Shown: positions 8,172 through 18,295 of the stretch, in pieces
Layout of the letters: each line of letters begins with the position of its first letter
Position numbering within the stretch: the stretch's first letter is position 1
Assembly (NCBI GenBank): GCA_040386295.1
Contig: JAZKFR010000144.1
Span: 1 to 39,858, forward strand
DNA from: JAZKFR01 sp040386295
GTDB lineage: Bacteria > Pseudomonadota > Gammaproteobacteria > Burkholderiales > Rhodocyclaceae
Direction of reading: 5' to 3'
Length of the DNA stretch: 39,858 bases
Position numbers and translations under genes: made by a program
The notes under the pieces: generated by a model
Told to the model about the DNA's origin: nothing
What the model saw: the letters and a program-made list of their open reading frames with translations, nothing else
The model's database searches: none

Positions 8172-8248
8172 CAAATATCGGCACGGTCAAATTGAAGCTG
8201 CGGCTATAAACAAAGCAAAGCGAAGAAATAACGCAAAACACGCCAAAC

Positions 8249-9736
8249 TTAAAGCGAGCGCATCAAAGAATCAAGGCAAAGCAGCATCAACTGCTGCGGA
8301 AAAATCCCCAGCAAAGCAACCGCCAGGCCGTTAGCTGACATCAAGCCTTTCATCACGACCGGCGCGTCAATACGCGCTGAATCATTAGGCTCATCGAAAT
8401 ACATCAATTTAACGACGCGCAAATAGTAGAACGCACCAATTAAAGAGAAGAGCACTGCAAACAACGCCAGCCATAGATAACCCGCCACCATGACTGCCTG
8501 CAGAACAGAGAATTTTGCAAAGAAACCGCCAAAGAAAGGAATCCCTGCCATCGAAAACATCATCATCATCATGACTGCTGCGAACCAGGGGCTGCGCTTA
8601 TTTAAGCCTTTCAGATCATCCAGAGAATCGGCTTCGAAGCCAGCACGACTGAGCAGCAAAATCGTGCCAAAAGTGCCTGCACTGGTCAGTACGTAGGTGA
8701 GCACATAAAACAAAGATGAGCTGTAAGCATTGAAGGCAAAACGTGGATCGCCACCCACTACCCCTGTGACTAAACCCAGCAACATAAACCCCATGTGCGA
8801 AATTGCCGAATAAGCCAGCATGCGTTTCAAATTGACTTGCGCAATCGCCGCCAAATTACCCAAAGCAATTGAAAGCACAGAAAACACCAGTAGCATCATC
8901 TGCCAATCACGCGAGACTACGATCAGCCCTTCGACCAACAAACGAATCACGATCGCAAAGGCGGCCAACTTAGGTGCAGTGGCGAGAATGAGCGTAACGG
9001 CGGTAGGTGCGCCGTGATAAACATCGGGAACCCACATATGAAAAGGCACCACACCGAGTTTAAAAGCCAGTCCAGCGACCAAGAAGATCAAGCCAAAAAT
9101 CAGGATCATCGGGTTAAATTGATGCGTGGACAAACGAATTGAAAGCTCAGTAATTTCCAAAGTACCGGTTGCACCGTACAACATCGACATCCCATAAAGC
9201 AGCAGACCAGAAGCCAAAGCGCCTAATACAAAATACTTCATCGCCGCTTCCGTTGCTGCAACGGAATCACGATTCAATGCAACCATCGCATACAGAGACA
9301 AGGAAAGCAGTTCGATTCCGATATAGACCGTCAGCAAATGATTCGCTGAAATCATCACCAACATACCCAAAGTGGCAAACAAACTCAGCACGTAAAATTC
9401 ACCCCGCGCCAAATTGGGTCTTGCCAACACATAGGTGCGTGAATAGATGAGCACTAAAATCATCGTGCCATAAACCACAAGCTTCAATAAATCACCCAAA
9501 GCATCGGCGACGTACATACGGTTAAAGGTATAAGCGACGTCACCACCACCAATCATCCACGTCAGGCCAGCCGTCAGCGCCAAAATCAGCAAGCTCAGCG
9601 TGAACGTGAGCGTACGTCGAGGTTCTTTAACAAACAAATCGACGATGAGCAGAACACAGCTCATCAACAACAAAAAAATCTCAGCGCTTGCAGGACGTAA
9701 ATCAGGCAAAACAAACTGCATTTCAGCAAGTGTCAT
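8249..9736 (-). CDS. nuoN: NADH-quinone oxidoreductase subunit N
   Basis: One of the three antiporter-like proton-pumping membrane subunits of complex I, about 495 aa with some fourteen hydrophobic segments. The conserved lysine-bearing helices are visible in AFKLGVVPFHMWVPDVYHGAPT and NLKRMLAYSAISHMGFMLLG, and the His-rich-less C-terminus ends MLLCLDSLMRSL. The ATG at 9736 (MTLAEMQF) is preferred; an in-frame TTG at 9748 directly after the nuoM stop would add four residues, but GGTAG precedes the ATG. It is the last gene of the nuo operon, 12 nt after nuoM. The next genes downstream are peptide-transporter genes and no terminator is evident. Confidence 0.97.
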   Translation of the reverse strand: MTLAEMQFVLPDLRPASAEIFLLLMSCVLLIVDLFVKEPRRTLTFTLSLLILALTAGLTWMIGGGDVAYTFNRMYVADALGDLLKLVVYGTMILVLIYSRTYVLARPNLARGEFYVLSLFATLGMLVMISANHLLTVYIGIELLSLSLYAMVALNRDSVAATEAAMKYFVLGALASGLLLYGMSMLYGATGTLEITELSIRLSTHQFNPMILIFGLIFLVAGLAFKLGVVPFHMWVPDVYHGAPTAVTLILATAPKLAAFAIVIRLLVEGLIVVSRDWQMMLLVFSVLSIALGNLAAIAQVNLKRMLAYSAISHMGFMLLGLVTGVVGGDPRFAFNAYSSSLFYVLTYVLTSAGTFGTILLLSRAGFEADSLDDLKGLNKRSPWFAAVMMMMMFSMAGIPFFGGFFAKFSVLQAVMVAGYLWLALFAVLFSLIGAFYYLRVVKLMYFDEPNDSARIDAPVVMKGLMSANGLAVALLGIFPQQLMLLCLDSLMRSL

Positions 9737-9748
9737 AGCGGCTACCAA

Positions 9749-11236
9749 TTATTGAATTTTGCTGACAGCAACATGGCGTAACAACTCGTTGACCGAGCTG
9801 TGCATGAGGTCAGTAAAGGGCTGTGGGTAAAGACCCATAAACAAGGTACCTAGCGCTAGTAGGGTAAGAATCAAGGCTTCACGCGCGTTAATGTCGCTTA
9901 ACGCCGCAACGCGAGGATTAACGACCTCACCAAAGATCACCCGCTTGTACATCCACAAAGTATAAGCAGCACCAACAATCATCGTTGAGGCAGCGGCAAA
10001 AGCTAGCCAAAAATTAAATTTGACAGCAGCCAGGATCACCATAAATTCGCCGACAAAACCCGAGGTAGCAGGTAGTCCGGCATTTGCCATCGAGAACAAC
10101 ATAAAGAAAGCAGCAAACTTCGGCATGCTATTGACGACCCCACCATAGTCAGCAATTTTTCGTGAATGCAAGCGGTCGTACAGCACACCGATACTAAAAA
10201 ACATAGCGCCAGAAACAAAACCGTGCGAAATCATTTGCACCAGAGCGCCTTCGACGCCTAAAGCATCAAACATAAAAAAACCTAAGGTGACAAAACCCAT
10301 GTGTGCAATCGACGAGTAAGCCACCAGCTTTTTCATATCCTCCTGAACCAAAGCGACAAAGCCAATATAAACAACAGCAATCAGGGATAGACCGAGCAAC
10401 AAACCGGAAAGCTCATGCGACGCATCAGGTGCTATCGGCAGTGAGAACCTTAAAAATCCGTATGCACCCAACTTTAAAGCGATCGCAGCTAACACAATCG
10501 ACCCTCCCGTTGGAGCTTCAACGTGCGCGTCTGGCAACCAAGTATGCACCGGCCACATGGGCACTTTTACGGCAAAGGCGATCAAAAAAGCGAGGAAAAT
10601 CCAGATTTGTGTGGGCATCGCCAGCGGCAGCTGATGCCAATCAAGAATTGAGAAACTGCCCCCAGAATAAATGTACAAATAGAGCAATGCGATCAGGAAC
10701 AGCAAGGAGCCGAGCAAGGTATAGAGAAAGAATTTAAACGCAGCATAGACACGATTGGCTCCGCCCCAAATTCCGATAATTAAGTACAAGGGGATTAAAG
10801 AAGCCTCGAAAAAGACATAAAACAACATGCCATCTAACGCACAAAAAATACCATTGAGCAAACCCGACATAATCAGGAATGCAGCGTTGTACTGGGCAAC
10901 CTTTTGCTTAATCACCTGCCAGCCAGCCAAGACGACAATCACCGTAATGAAGCTATTGAGCAAAACAAAAGGCATTGAAATACCGTCCACGCCAAGGTGG
11001 TAGTGGATATTAAAGCGCGGGATCCAAGGATAAAGTTCAACGAACTGCATACTTGGCGTGGTCAAATCAAAGCCGAGGTACAAAGGGATGGTAACCAAAA
11101 ACGCAAGCACCGCCCCGAGTAAGGCCAAAACTTTAGTAAAGCAAACGGCGCGCTGCTCAGAAGCCGTTAGCAAGACCAGAAACCCAGCGAGAATAGGGAG
11201 CCAAATAGCAAGAGAGAGAAGCGGTGTGGCTGGCAT
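9749..11236 (-). CDS. nuoM: NADH-quinone oxidoreductase subunit M
   Basis: An antiporter-like proton-pumping subunit of complex I in the inner membrane, 495 aa. Recognisable family text includes YHLGVDGISMPFVLLNSF near residue 80, ALKVPMWPVHTWLPDAHVEAPT-type sequence (here FAVKVPMWPVHTWLPDAH) and DMKKLVAYSSIAHMGFVTLG, which hold the essential glutamate and lysines of the pumping channel. It starts at ATG 11236, 95 nt after nuoL, the widest gap within the membrane-arm half of the operon, and that gap carries a small hairpin. NuoM sits between NuoL and NuoN in the assembled membrane arm. Confidence 0.97.
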   Translation of the reverse strand: MPATPLLSLAIWLPILAGFLVLLTASEQRAVCFTKVLALLGAVLAFLVTIPLYLGFDLTTPSMQFVELYPWIPRFNIHYHLGVDGISMPFVLLNSFITVIVVLAGWQVIKQKVAQYNAAFLIMSGLLNGIFCALDGMLFYVFFEASLIPLYLIIGIWGGANRVYAAFKFFLYTLLGSLLFLIALLYLYIYSGGSFSILDWHQLPLAMPTQIWIFLAFLIAFAVKVPMWPVHTWLPDAHVEAPTGGSIVLAAIALKLGAYGFLRFSLPIAPDASHELSGLLLGLSLIAVVYIGFVALVQEDMKKLVAYSSIAHMGFVTLGFFMFDALGVEGALVQMISHGFVSGAMFFSIGVLYDRLHSRKIADYGGVVNSMPKFAAFFMLFSMANAGLPATSGFVGEFMVILAAVKFNFWLAFAAASTMIVGAAYTLWMYKRVIFGEVVNPRVAALSDINAREALILTLLALGTLFMGLYPQPFTDLMHSSVNELLRHVAVSKIQ

Positions 11237-11292
11237 GTCGTTTCCAATGAACTGATTATGGTCTTAGGTGCTACGTGTTAATTGCGTTGCGT

Positions 11293-11310
11293 GCGCTAAT
11301 GCAATAGCGC
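11293..11310. repeat. Small hairpin between nuoL and nuoM
   Basis: GCGCTA-ATGCAA-TAGCGC is a perfect 6-bp stem with a 6-nt loop in the 95-nt nuoL-nuoM spacer. There is no T-tract, so it is more likely an mRNA stability or processing structure than a terminator. Confidence 0.35.
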
Positions 11311-11331
11311 GCAGATCGTACTTTCTGATCA

Positions 11332-13338
11332 TCAACTCAAACGGACGAAGAAGCGAAAGGTTAGTAGCAGGCAAACCCCTATGATCATCGTGAAAGCGTA
11401 GTGATAAATATGCCCAGATTGAAAAAAACGTAGCAACCTAGCAAAAGCACTCACTAAACGCGCACTACCATTAACAAGAAAACCATCGATTAAAACAGTA
11501 TCGCCACCCTTCCATAAGCCTTGACCCAAGCAACGTGCACCGCGCGCAAAAATCAGTTCATTGAATCGATCAAAGTAATACTTGTTCTCGAGCAGCACAT
11601 AAACAGGCGCTAAGTATTGCTTGCAGAGCGCAGGAATTTCAGGCCGTTTCAAATAAAAGAACCAGGATAGAGCAACACCAGAAAATGCCAACCAGAAAAC
11701 TGATGTGCTCAGCGCATGAATAGCCATAGCAAAAGCACCATGAAAATGGTGTGTCAAAGTTTCCATCACCGGGTGCACTTCGGAATTGATGAAAATAGCG
11801 TCTTTAAAATAGCCCCCGAAAAGCATGGGTTCGATTCCGATATAACCAATAAAGAGCGAAGGAATCGCCAACATAATCAAAGGCAGAGTGACAACCCAAG
11901 GACTCTCGTGCGGCTTTTGTCCGGGCGCAAGACCATGGTGATGTCCCTCCTGATCGTCATGCGCAGCATGCGCAAAGCGCTCCTTGCCGTGAAAGACCAA
12001 AAAGTACATACGGAAGGAGTAAAAAGCCGTAATAAACACACCCGCCAACACTGCGCAGTAGGCAAAGCCAGAACCAGGAAGCGTCGATAATTTAACTGCT
12101 TCGATGATGGAGTCTTTGGAATAAAAACCTGAAAAGAGCGGCGTACCGATCAAAGCCAGAGAACCAATCAAGGAAGTGATCCAGGTAATCGGCATGTATT
12201 TACGCAATCCACCCATATGACGAATGTCTTGATCGTGGTGCATCCCCATAATGACCGAACCTGCACCGAGGAATAACAAAGCCTTGAAGAAAGCATGAGT
12301 CATTAGATGGAAAATTGCGACCGAATAAGCAGAGGCGCCCAAGGCAACGGTCATGTAACCTAATTGCGAGAGCGTTGAATAAGCGACTACCCGCTTGATA
12401 TCGTTTTGGATGATCCCAATCAAGCCCATAAATAAGGCAGTGATTGCGCCAATCACCATGACGAAAGACAAAGCAGCATCAGACAACTCAAACAAAGGCG
12501 ACATCCGAGCGACCATAAAAATACCAGCAGTCACCATCGTCGCTGCGTGAATCAGCGCGGAAATTGGGGTTGGCCCTTCCATTGAATCGGGCAGCCAAAC
12601 GTGTAGCGGAACCTGCGCCGATTTACCCATGGCGCCAATGAACAGCAAAATACAGGTAGCCGAGAGCAAAGAAACAGTCGCCCAATCATGTCCCGGCAGA
12701 AAAGCAATGGTCTCGCCCAAGAGGCTTGGTGCTTTGGCAAACACACTGGCGTAGTCTAGGCTACCGCAGTGCGCGAGAATCAAGCCGATGCCCAAGATAA
12801 AACCAAAGTCGCCGACTCGATTAACCAAAAAAGCCTTCATGTTGGCAAAAATGGCAGTGGGTCTTGTGTACCAGAAACCAATCAACAAATAAGAAACCAG
12901 ACCAACGGCCTCCCAACCGAAAAACAGCTGCATAAAATTATTACTCATCACCAACATCAGCATGGCGAAAGTAAAAAGGGAGATATAACTGAAGAAGCGG
13001 TTATAACCGGGGTCTTCCTGCATATAGCCAATCGTGTACAGGTGCACCATGAGCGAAACAAAGGTCACAACCAGCATCATCGTGACGGTTAGCTGATCGA
13101 TCAAGAAACCAACCTCGAAATGATATTCACCACTACTCATCCACTGATAGACGGCACCGTTAAAGGTATGTCCAAGCATGACGTCTTGAAAAATCAGAAC
13201 AGAAGCGATGAGCGCAACAGCCACACCAAGCGTCGTTACCGTGTGTGCGCACCAACGAGGTAAAACACGGCAGAAAAGACCAGCGATAATTGCGCCAAAT
13301 AAGGGTGCTAGGGGAACTAGTAAGTAAAGTTTTTGCAT
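11332..13338 (-). CDS. nuoL: NADH-quinone oxidoreductase subunit L
   Basis: The distal and largest antiporter-like subunit of complex I, 668 aa. It starts MQKLYLLVPLAPLFGAI and shows the family blocks FLIDQLTVTMMLVVTFVSLMVHLYTIGYM, FFGWEAVGLVSYLLIGFWY, GKSAQVPLHVWLPDSMEGPTPISALIHAATMV and NDIKRVVAYSTLSQLGYM, each read in separate short segments. A His/Asp-rich loop (HAAHDDQEGHHHG) near residue 460 lies before the last helices. The C-terminal part contains the long lateral helix and the final transmembrane anchor. It begins 6 nt after the nuoK stop. Length and motifs are normal. Confidence 0.97.
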   Translation of the reverse strand: MQKLYLLVPLAPLFGAIIAGLFCRVLPRWCAHTVTTLGVAVALIASVLIFQDVMLGHTFNGAVYQWMSSGEYHFEVGFLIDQLTVTMMLVVTFVSLMVHLYTIGYMQEDPGYNRFFSYISLFTFAMLMLVMSNNFMQLFFGWEAVGLVSYLLIGFWYTRPTAIFANMKAFLVNRVGDFGFILGIGLILAHCGSLDYASVFAKAPSLLGETIAFLPGHDWATVSLLSATCILLFIGAMGKSAQVPLHVWLPDSMEGPTPISALIHAATMVTAGIFMVARMSPLFELSDAALSFVMVIGAITALFMGLIGIIQNDIKRVVAYSTLSQLGYMTVALGASAYSVAIFHLMTHAFFKALLFLGAGSVIMGMHHDQDIRHMGGLRKYMPITWITSLIGSLALIGTPLFSGFYSKDSIIEAVKLSTLPGSGFAYCAVLAGVFITAFYSFRMYFLVFHGKERFAHAAHDDQEGHHHGLAPGQKPHESPWVVTLPLIMLAIPSLFIGYIGIEPMLFGGYFKDAIFINSEVHPVMETLTHHFHGAFAMAIHALSTSVFWLAFSGVALSWFFYLKRPEIPALCKQYLAPVYVLLENKYYFDRFNELIFARGARCLGQGLWKGGDTVLIDGFLVNGSARLVSAFARLLRFFQSGHIYHYAFTMIIGVCLLLTFRFFVRLS

Positions 13339-13344
13339 GGATGT

Positions 13345-13646
13345 CTAACCCTTCAGGCTGTCCAGATCATCCACGTGGATGGTATTCAAGTTACGGAACA
13401 GAACGACAAGAATTGCCAGTCCAATAGCCGACTCTGCGGCCGCAACAGTCAAGATAAAGAAGACAAAAATTTGCCCAGAGAGATCCTGCATGTAGTGAGA
13501 AAAAGCGATGAAATTCATGTTTACAGCTAACAACANNNNNNNNNNATCAAGAGGACGATTAGATTTTTGCGATTAAGAAAAATCCCAACAACACCGATCG
13601 CAAACAGCATCGCACCAAGAATCAAAAAATGAGACAGAGTCAGCAA
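13345..13646 (-). CDS. nuoK: NADH-quinone oxidoreductase subunit K, interrupted by a 10-N gap
   Basis: A small three-helix membrane subunit of complex I, normally about 101 aa, with conserved glutamates in helices 2 and 3. The part before the gap reads LTLSHFLILGAMLFAIGVVG and then IFLNRKNLIVLL; the part after it reads LLAVNMNFIAFSHYMQDL and ends NTIHVDDLDSLKG. The start is a TTG at 13646 (codons TTG CTG ACT), preceded by GGGAGC. The two sides are in different frames because the N run is a fixed placeholder. Restoring the family sequence between AT and TG (Met-Ala-Ile-Glu-Leu-Met) needs 14 nt and gives exactly 101 aa. The gene is therefore very likely intact in the organism. Only the downstream part would be found by an automatic gene caller. 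Confidence 0.9.
13536..13545. other. Assembly gap (10 N) in nuoK
   Basis: Ten N in a row. Reading frames on the two sides disagree for a 10-nt gap and agree for 14 nt, so the run is a placeholder and not a measured length. Confidence 0.9.
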
Positions 13647-13727
13647 GGTAGCTCCCGTGATTTTTCTACAGTGAGCAGCAGGTCACACTGCTCTTTTTGA
13701 TTGAATGCACAAGACATAGGGGCATTT

Positions 13728-14330
13728 TTAACGAGCTTCGTTAGACGGCATTTTGATCAAACGAACACGATCTTTTGCCTGAACAAATACCTGTTGCGCA
13801 GGACTGACTGAGCGGGTCTTGCGTTTATCGCGCAAAGTCAGCGCAACGGCAGCGATAATCGCCACTAGAAGAATGACTGAGGCCAACTCAAAAGGATAAA
13901 CGTAATCGGTGAAAATGAGCCGCCCAATCGCTTGCACATTACTTTCCGATAAAACCGTCTGCGGCACGTTGTTTTCTAAGACATTGAAATAACTCAAAGC
14001 CAAGATGGCGGCCATTTCGAGCACCATAAGCAAGGCTACGATCGAGCCAAGGGGTAGATAGCGCCAGAATCCTTCGCGCAAACGATCCAAATTGATGTCA
14101 AGCAGCATCACTACAAAGAGAAATAGCACCATAACCGCGCCAACATAAACTAGGACTAGGGCAATCGCCAGGAATTCGGCCTGCAAAATTAACCAAACGC
14201 CACTCGCAGTAAAAAAAGCAAGCACCAGAAACAGGGCTGCATGCACTGGATTACGCGCCGTGACGACACGCAAACTGGCGAACAGCAAAATTGCCGAAAG
14301 AAAATAAAAAACAAAGCTACGAAATTCCAT
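13728..14330 (-). CDS. nuoJ: NADH-quinone oxidoreductase subunit J
   Basis: A membrane subunit of complex I near the quinone site, 200 aa with five hydrophobic helices. It starts MEFRSFVFYFLSAILLF, contains RNPVHAALFLVLAFFTASGVW and the conserved VYVGAVMVLFLFVVMLL helix carrying the pi-bulge segment, followed by the LASVILLVAIIAAVAL helix. The tail after residue 170 is basic and hydrophilic. It lies 20 nt downstream of nuoI and about 80 nt upstream of nuoK. Confidence 0.96.
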   Translation of the reverse strand: MEFRSFVFYFLSAILLFASLRVVTARNPVHAALFLVLAFFTASGVWLILQAEFLAIALVLVYVGAVMVLFLFVVMLLDINLDRLREGFWRYLPLGSIVALLMVLEMAAILALSYFNVLENNVPQTVLSESNVQAIGRLIFTDYVYPFELASVILLVAIIAAVALTLRDKRKTRSVSPAQQVFVQAKDRVRLIKMPSNEAR

Positions 14331-14350
14331 CGTGTCGGCCTCTGGCGTGA

Positions 14351-14839
14351 TTAACGGTAAGGCGCGTCGAGCGCACGATCTTCGGCAATCTGTGCCTCGT
14401 AGCGATCACCGTTAGCTAATAACATGGGTTTGGTGTAGTAAAGATCGCCACGTTGCTCGCCGTGGTATTCAAAAATCCGGGTTTCGACAATCGCATCGAC
14501 CGGGCATGCTTCCTCACAAAACCCGCAAAAAATACATTTAGTTAGATCAATGTCATAACGCGTTGTGCGCCGCGAGCCATCTTCACGTTGATCGGACTCA
14601 ATAGTGATCGCCAAGGCCGGGCAAACCGCTTCACACAATTTGCACGCAATACAGCGCTCTTCGCCGCTGGGGTAGCGACGCAAGGCGTGCAAACCACGAA
14701 AGCGGAAGCTCTGCGGCGTTTTTTCTTCGGGATACTGAACGGTAATTTTCCGCGCAAACATATAGCGTCCAGTGACCGACATGCCTTTAAACAGTTCTTT
14801 GAGGAAAAGACTGTTAAAAATTTCTTTCATCGAACCCAT
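14351..14839 (-). CDS. nuoI: NADH-quinone oxidoreductase subunit I
   Basis: The peripheral-arm subunit that holds iron-sulfur clusters N6a and N6b, 162 aa. The two ferredoxin-type motifs are visible as CIACKLCEAVCP and CIFCGFCEEACP, eight cysteines in total, so both 4Fe-4S clusters should form. The N-terminal amphipathic region (FLKELFKGMSVTGRYMF) sits on the membrane. The ATG at 14839 follows the nuoH stop by 10 nt; a second ATG at 14830 is three codons in. No anomaly is seen. Confidence 0.97.
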   Translation of the reverse strand: MGSMKEIFNSLFLKELFKGMSVTGRYMFARKITVQYPEEKTPQSFRFRGLHALRRYPSGEERCIACKLCEAVCPALAITIESDQREDGSRRTTRYDIDLTKCIFCGFCEEACPVDAIVETRIFEYHGEQRGDLYYTKPMLLANGDRYEAQIAEDRALDAPYR

Positions 14840-14849
14840 GTCTAAACTC

Positions 14850-15911
14850 TCATTTCCAGATATTCCAAGGTGACATCATCCAACACGCAACGACAGTCAG
14901 CCAGATAAGGCACAAGGGGATAAACACTTTCCAGCCTAAACGCATGATCTGGTCGTAGCGATAGCGAGGAAACGTGGCGCGTATCCAGAAAAAGAAGAAC
15001 AAAACGGCGCCGATTTTGAGGAATAACCAGAGGATGCTGTCTGGCAAGAATCCAACGGGCGACAACCAACCACCCAAGAACAGAAGTGAAGCGAGGGCTG
15101 ATACCAAAATCATGTTGGCGTATTCAGCCAAAAAGAATAGCGCGAAAGCCATTCCCGAATACTCAACGTGAAAGCCAACGATTTCCGATTCGCCTTCCGC
15201 CATATCAAAAGGCGCACGATTGGTTTCCGCAACAATCGCAACTAAGTACACGACAAACATGGGTAGTAGGGAGAGCCAATTCCATGACAGGAAGCTCAAA
15301 CCACGGTCGGCAAAAATGCCTTCTCCCTGCCCTCTGACAATGTCTCCTAGGTTAAGGCTGTTCGACACCATCAAGACGACGACCAAGGCTAAACCCATGG
15401 CGATCTCGTAGGAAATCATTTGCGCGGCAGAGCGCATACCCCCGAGAAAAGCGTATTTTGAGTTGGACGACCAACCAGCGAGGATAACGCCATAAACGCC
15501 GAGCGAGCTAATCGCCAGTACATACAACAAACTGGCGTTCACATTCGCCAAAACTAAAGTTTCATTAAAAGGGATTACGGCCCAGGCAGCCAGTGCTGGC
15601 GCTAGGGCGAACATCGGAGCAATCAGAAATACGCGCTTATCAGCGCCAGAAGGGATGACTACTTCCTTCATCAAAAGTTTGACGCCATCGGCTATAGGTT
15701 GAATCAATCCCCAGGGACCGACACGATTGGGTCCAATGCGAACCTGCATCCAGCCAATCACTTTGCGCTCCCAAAAAGTGAGGTAGGCAACGCACAGCAT
15801 CAAAGGCGCAACGATCAGGATGATCTTCAGCAGAATCCACACCAAGGGGAAAGCCGAGCCAAATAAATCAATCAGCAAGCCCTGTAATGGCAGAAGGAAA
15901 GCGTCCATCAT
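14850..15911 (-). CDS. nuoH: NADH-quinone oxidoreductase subunit H
   Basis: The membrane subunit that forms most of the quinone-access channel between the peripheral and membrane arms, 353 aa and eight helices. Conserved text includes FWERKVIGWMQVRIGPNRVG, GVYGVILAGWSSNSKYAFLG, MISYEIAMGL and the acidic loop ETNRAPFDMAEGESEIVGF that links quinone chemistry to pumping, and the C-terminal RATFPRYRYDQIMRLGWK. It starts at ATG 15911, which overlaps the corrected stop of nuoG (ATGATG arrangement), so the two genes are translationally coupled. Confidence 0.97.
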   Translation of the reverse strand: MMDAFLLPLQGLLIDLFGSAFPLVWILLKIILIVAPLMLCVAYLTFWERKVIGWMQVRIGPNRVGPWGLIQPIADGVKLLMKEVVIPSGADKRVFLIAPMFALAPALAAWAVIPFNETLVLANVNASLLYVLAISSLGVYGVILAGWSSNSKYAFLGGMRSAAQMISYEIAMGLALVVVLMVSNSLNLGDIVRGQGEGIFADRGLSFLSWNWLSLLPMFVVYLVAIVAETNRAPFDMAEGESEIVGFHVEYSGMAFALFFLAEYANMILVSALASLLFLGGWLSPVGFLPDSILWLFLKIGAVLFFFFWIRATFPRYRYDQIMRLGWKVFIPLCLIWLTVVACWMMSPWNIWK

Positions 15912-18287
15912 GCAGACTCCACTGTCAGCGGCGCGAACATATCGCCCAGACTAGATGTCGTAGCGTGGGCAGCTGAAAGATGTAGGCAGGCANNNNNNNN
16001 NNTTATCTAGCTGGACAGCAAAAACGGCTTCGCCCTGCCCTTGTTTGACACGGATTTTGCTTGCTTCGGTGACTCCGAGCTGCTGCAAAGTCTGGGCATT
16101 GATTCTTGCCACAGGAGCGTGCGCGTCGTGTGTTTTTTGTAGCGACGCAGCGCGACGCGCTATAGGGTCAGCAAAGTAAATGGGGACATCTGCAATGCGC
16201 TCTAGTACGGCAACTGAATTAAGTGCCTTGCCTGCCGTAGGGGTGGCCATCGCTTGCGCCGAGTTTGTTGAAAAAGGGGGAATAGTGCCGTTGTCCAAGC
16301 CAGGGGCAAATGCCTCATTAGCCGAGAGAATTTCTGCACGCACCTGCTCGCTAGAATCGTAGTCAAAGCCCGGTAAAGCCAGGACATTAGCCAAAACTCG
16401 AAGAACCTTCCAAGCAGGGCGCGCTTCGCCCAAAGGAGCAACCGCGCCGTTAAAGCGTTGAATACGTCCTTCAGTATTGACAAAAGTGCCTGAGGTTTCG
16501 CTGAAAGGCGTCACAGGTAAAAGCACATCGGCATAATCCGAACCTGCCTGTTGCTTGAAGGGGCTTAACATCACGACGAGTGCGGCTTGCTTAAGTGCAG
16601 ACACGGCCAGCTGTGGATTATGGCAGTCGAGCTCTGGCTCAAGCCCCATTAAGACGTAAGCCCGACGAGGTTGGGCGAACATTTCATAGGCGTTTAACCC
16701 CGTCGGGAGCGCTTTAGCGAGATAGCCACCAACGCTATTAGCCGCCTCACCGAGAAATCCCAGGCGTGCGCCAGTGAGTTGAGCCAGCTCAGCCGCCATT
16801 AGATGCAATTGCGCAGCTTGGGGATGCTGTTCAGCAACATTGCCCAAAAAGACAGCGCGCTTTTCGCCTGAGAGCAAGCTTTCAGCTATTGCCATGCTTT
16901 GCACACAAGGCTCAATCGATTCAGTCATGCTGCGAACCGCTTCGCTCAAAGGTGCACTTTTAATTTGAGCCGCAGCTTTGACGATAGAGGCCAGAGCTAA
17001 AGGTAATTCAGAGGGCGCTACTGCCGTTTGCGTGTGCAGTTGGATCAAAGTTTCGTCACGTGTCACTGATAACAAACTGACCTTAGCGCCTTGTTTCGCT
17101 AGCTGGCGTAAGCGTTGAGCGAACAAGGGATGATCTTTGCGTAAGAAGCTACCTACTACTAGAACTGCATTTAACTCGTGAAGCTCGGCGAGTTTAAGAC
17201 CCAACCAAGGCGTGCCCGCCAAGGCTCCGTCTAAAGAAAAATCGCGGCGGCGTGGGCGGAAGTCGATATTGCCCGAACCCAGCGAGCGGGTTAATTTTTG
17301 CAACAAGTAGAGTTCTTCAAGTGTTGCGTTAGGTGCTGCCAAAGAAGCGACTGAATCGCCACCATGGGTTTTAACGATATCACCCAAGGCGTGTGCGACA
17401 TAATCTAAAGCGACACTCCATTCCACCTCACACAAAGCACCGTCCACACGAATCATGGGCTTGGTCAAGCGTGCAGAGGAATTCAAGGCTTCGTAGGAGA
17501 AACGCTCTTTATCCGAAATCCAGCATTCATTGACCTCTTCATTCTCACTCGGCAAAACGCGCATCAACTGGTTATTTTTGACTTGCAAAGTCAGATTGGC
17601 GCCTAAGCTGTCATGCGGACTAATCGACTGACGGCGGGACAACTCCCAGGTACGCGCTGAATAGCGAAAAGGTTTGGATGTCAATGCACCGACAGGGCAA
17701 AGATCGATCATGTTCCCTGATAGCTCAGAATCAACCGTACGCCCGACAAAAGTTTGAATTTCAGAGTGCATGTTTCGGTTGGTCATTCCCAGTTCCATTA
17801 CACCGGCTATTTCTTGGCCAAAACGCACGCAGCGTGTGCAGTGAATGCAGCGCGCCATTTCTTGCATTGAGACCAAAGGACCAACATCCTTGTGAAACAC
17901 AACCCGCTTTGCTTCTTGATAGCGTGACGAACTACCGCCATAACCGACCGCCAAATCTTGTAATTGGCATTCACCACCCTGGTCGCAAATAGGACAATCT
18001 AAGGGGTGATTGATCAATAAAAACTCCATCACGCCCTTTTGCGCTTGAACTGCAAGTGCAGAGTGGGTGAAGACTTTCATCCCATTGGTGACGGGGGTGG
18101 CACAGGCAGGTAATGGTTTGGGTGCCTTTTCGACCTGCACCAAACACATGCGGCAATTGGCGGCAATCGAAAGTTTTTTGTGATAGCAGAAGTGCGGAAT
18201 GTAGGTACCAAGCTGGTTGGCCGCATCCATAATAGTGCTGCCATCAGGAACCTGGGCAGCTTGACCGTCTATCTCGATTTCTATCAT
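15908..18287 (-). CDS. nuoG: NADH-quinone oxidoreductase subunit G, interrupted by a 10-N gap
   Basis: The large iron-sulfur subunit of the peripheral arm. The N-terminus carries the 2Fe-2S ferredoxin cysteines (IPHFCYHKKLSIAANCRMC and the following CATPV), then the His-Cys motif HPLDCPICDQGGECQLQD and CIHCTRCVRFGQEIAG, followed by a molybdopterin-oxidoreductase-like domain. Direct reading through the N run gives a false ending at 15951. On the gene-proximal side of the gap another frame reads ACLHLSAAHATTSSLGDMF and continues APLTVESA to a TGA at 15908-15910, which matches the family C-terminus and overlaps the nuoH start. The real gap length must therefore be a multiple of three, 9 or 12 nt being likely. 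Only a few residues near the C-terminus are unknown, and the gene is probably intact. Confidence 0.92.
15993..16002. other. Assembly gap (10 N) in nuoG
   Basis: Ten N in a row. Frame analysis of both flanks requires a missing length divisible by three, so the run is a placeholder. Confidence 0.9.
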
Positions 18288-18295
18288 GTCGTACC

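Noticed and set aside
15951..15992. NuoG ending in CLPTSFSCPRYDI
   Set aside because: This tail is a frame artefact of the 10-N placeholder. Another frame gives the family C-terminus and a stop that overlaps nuoH.
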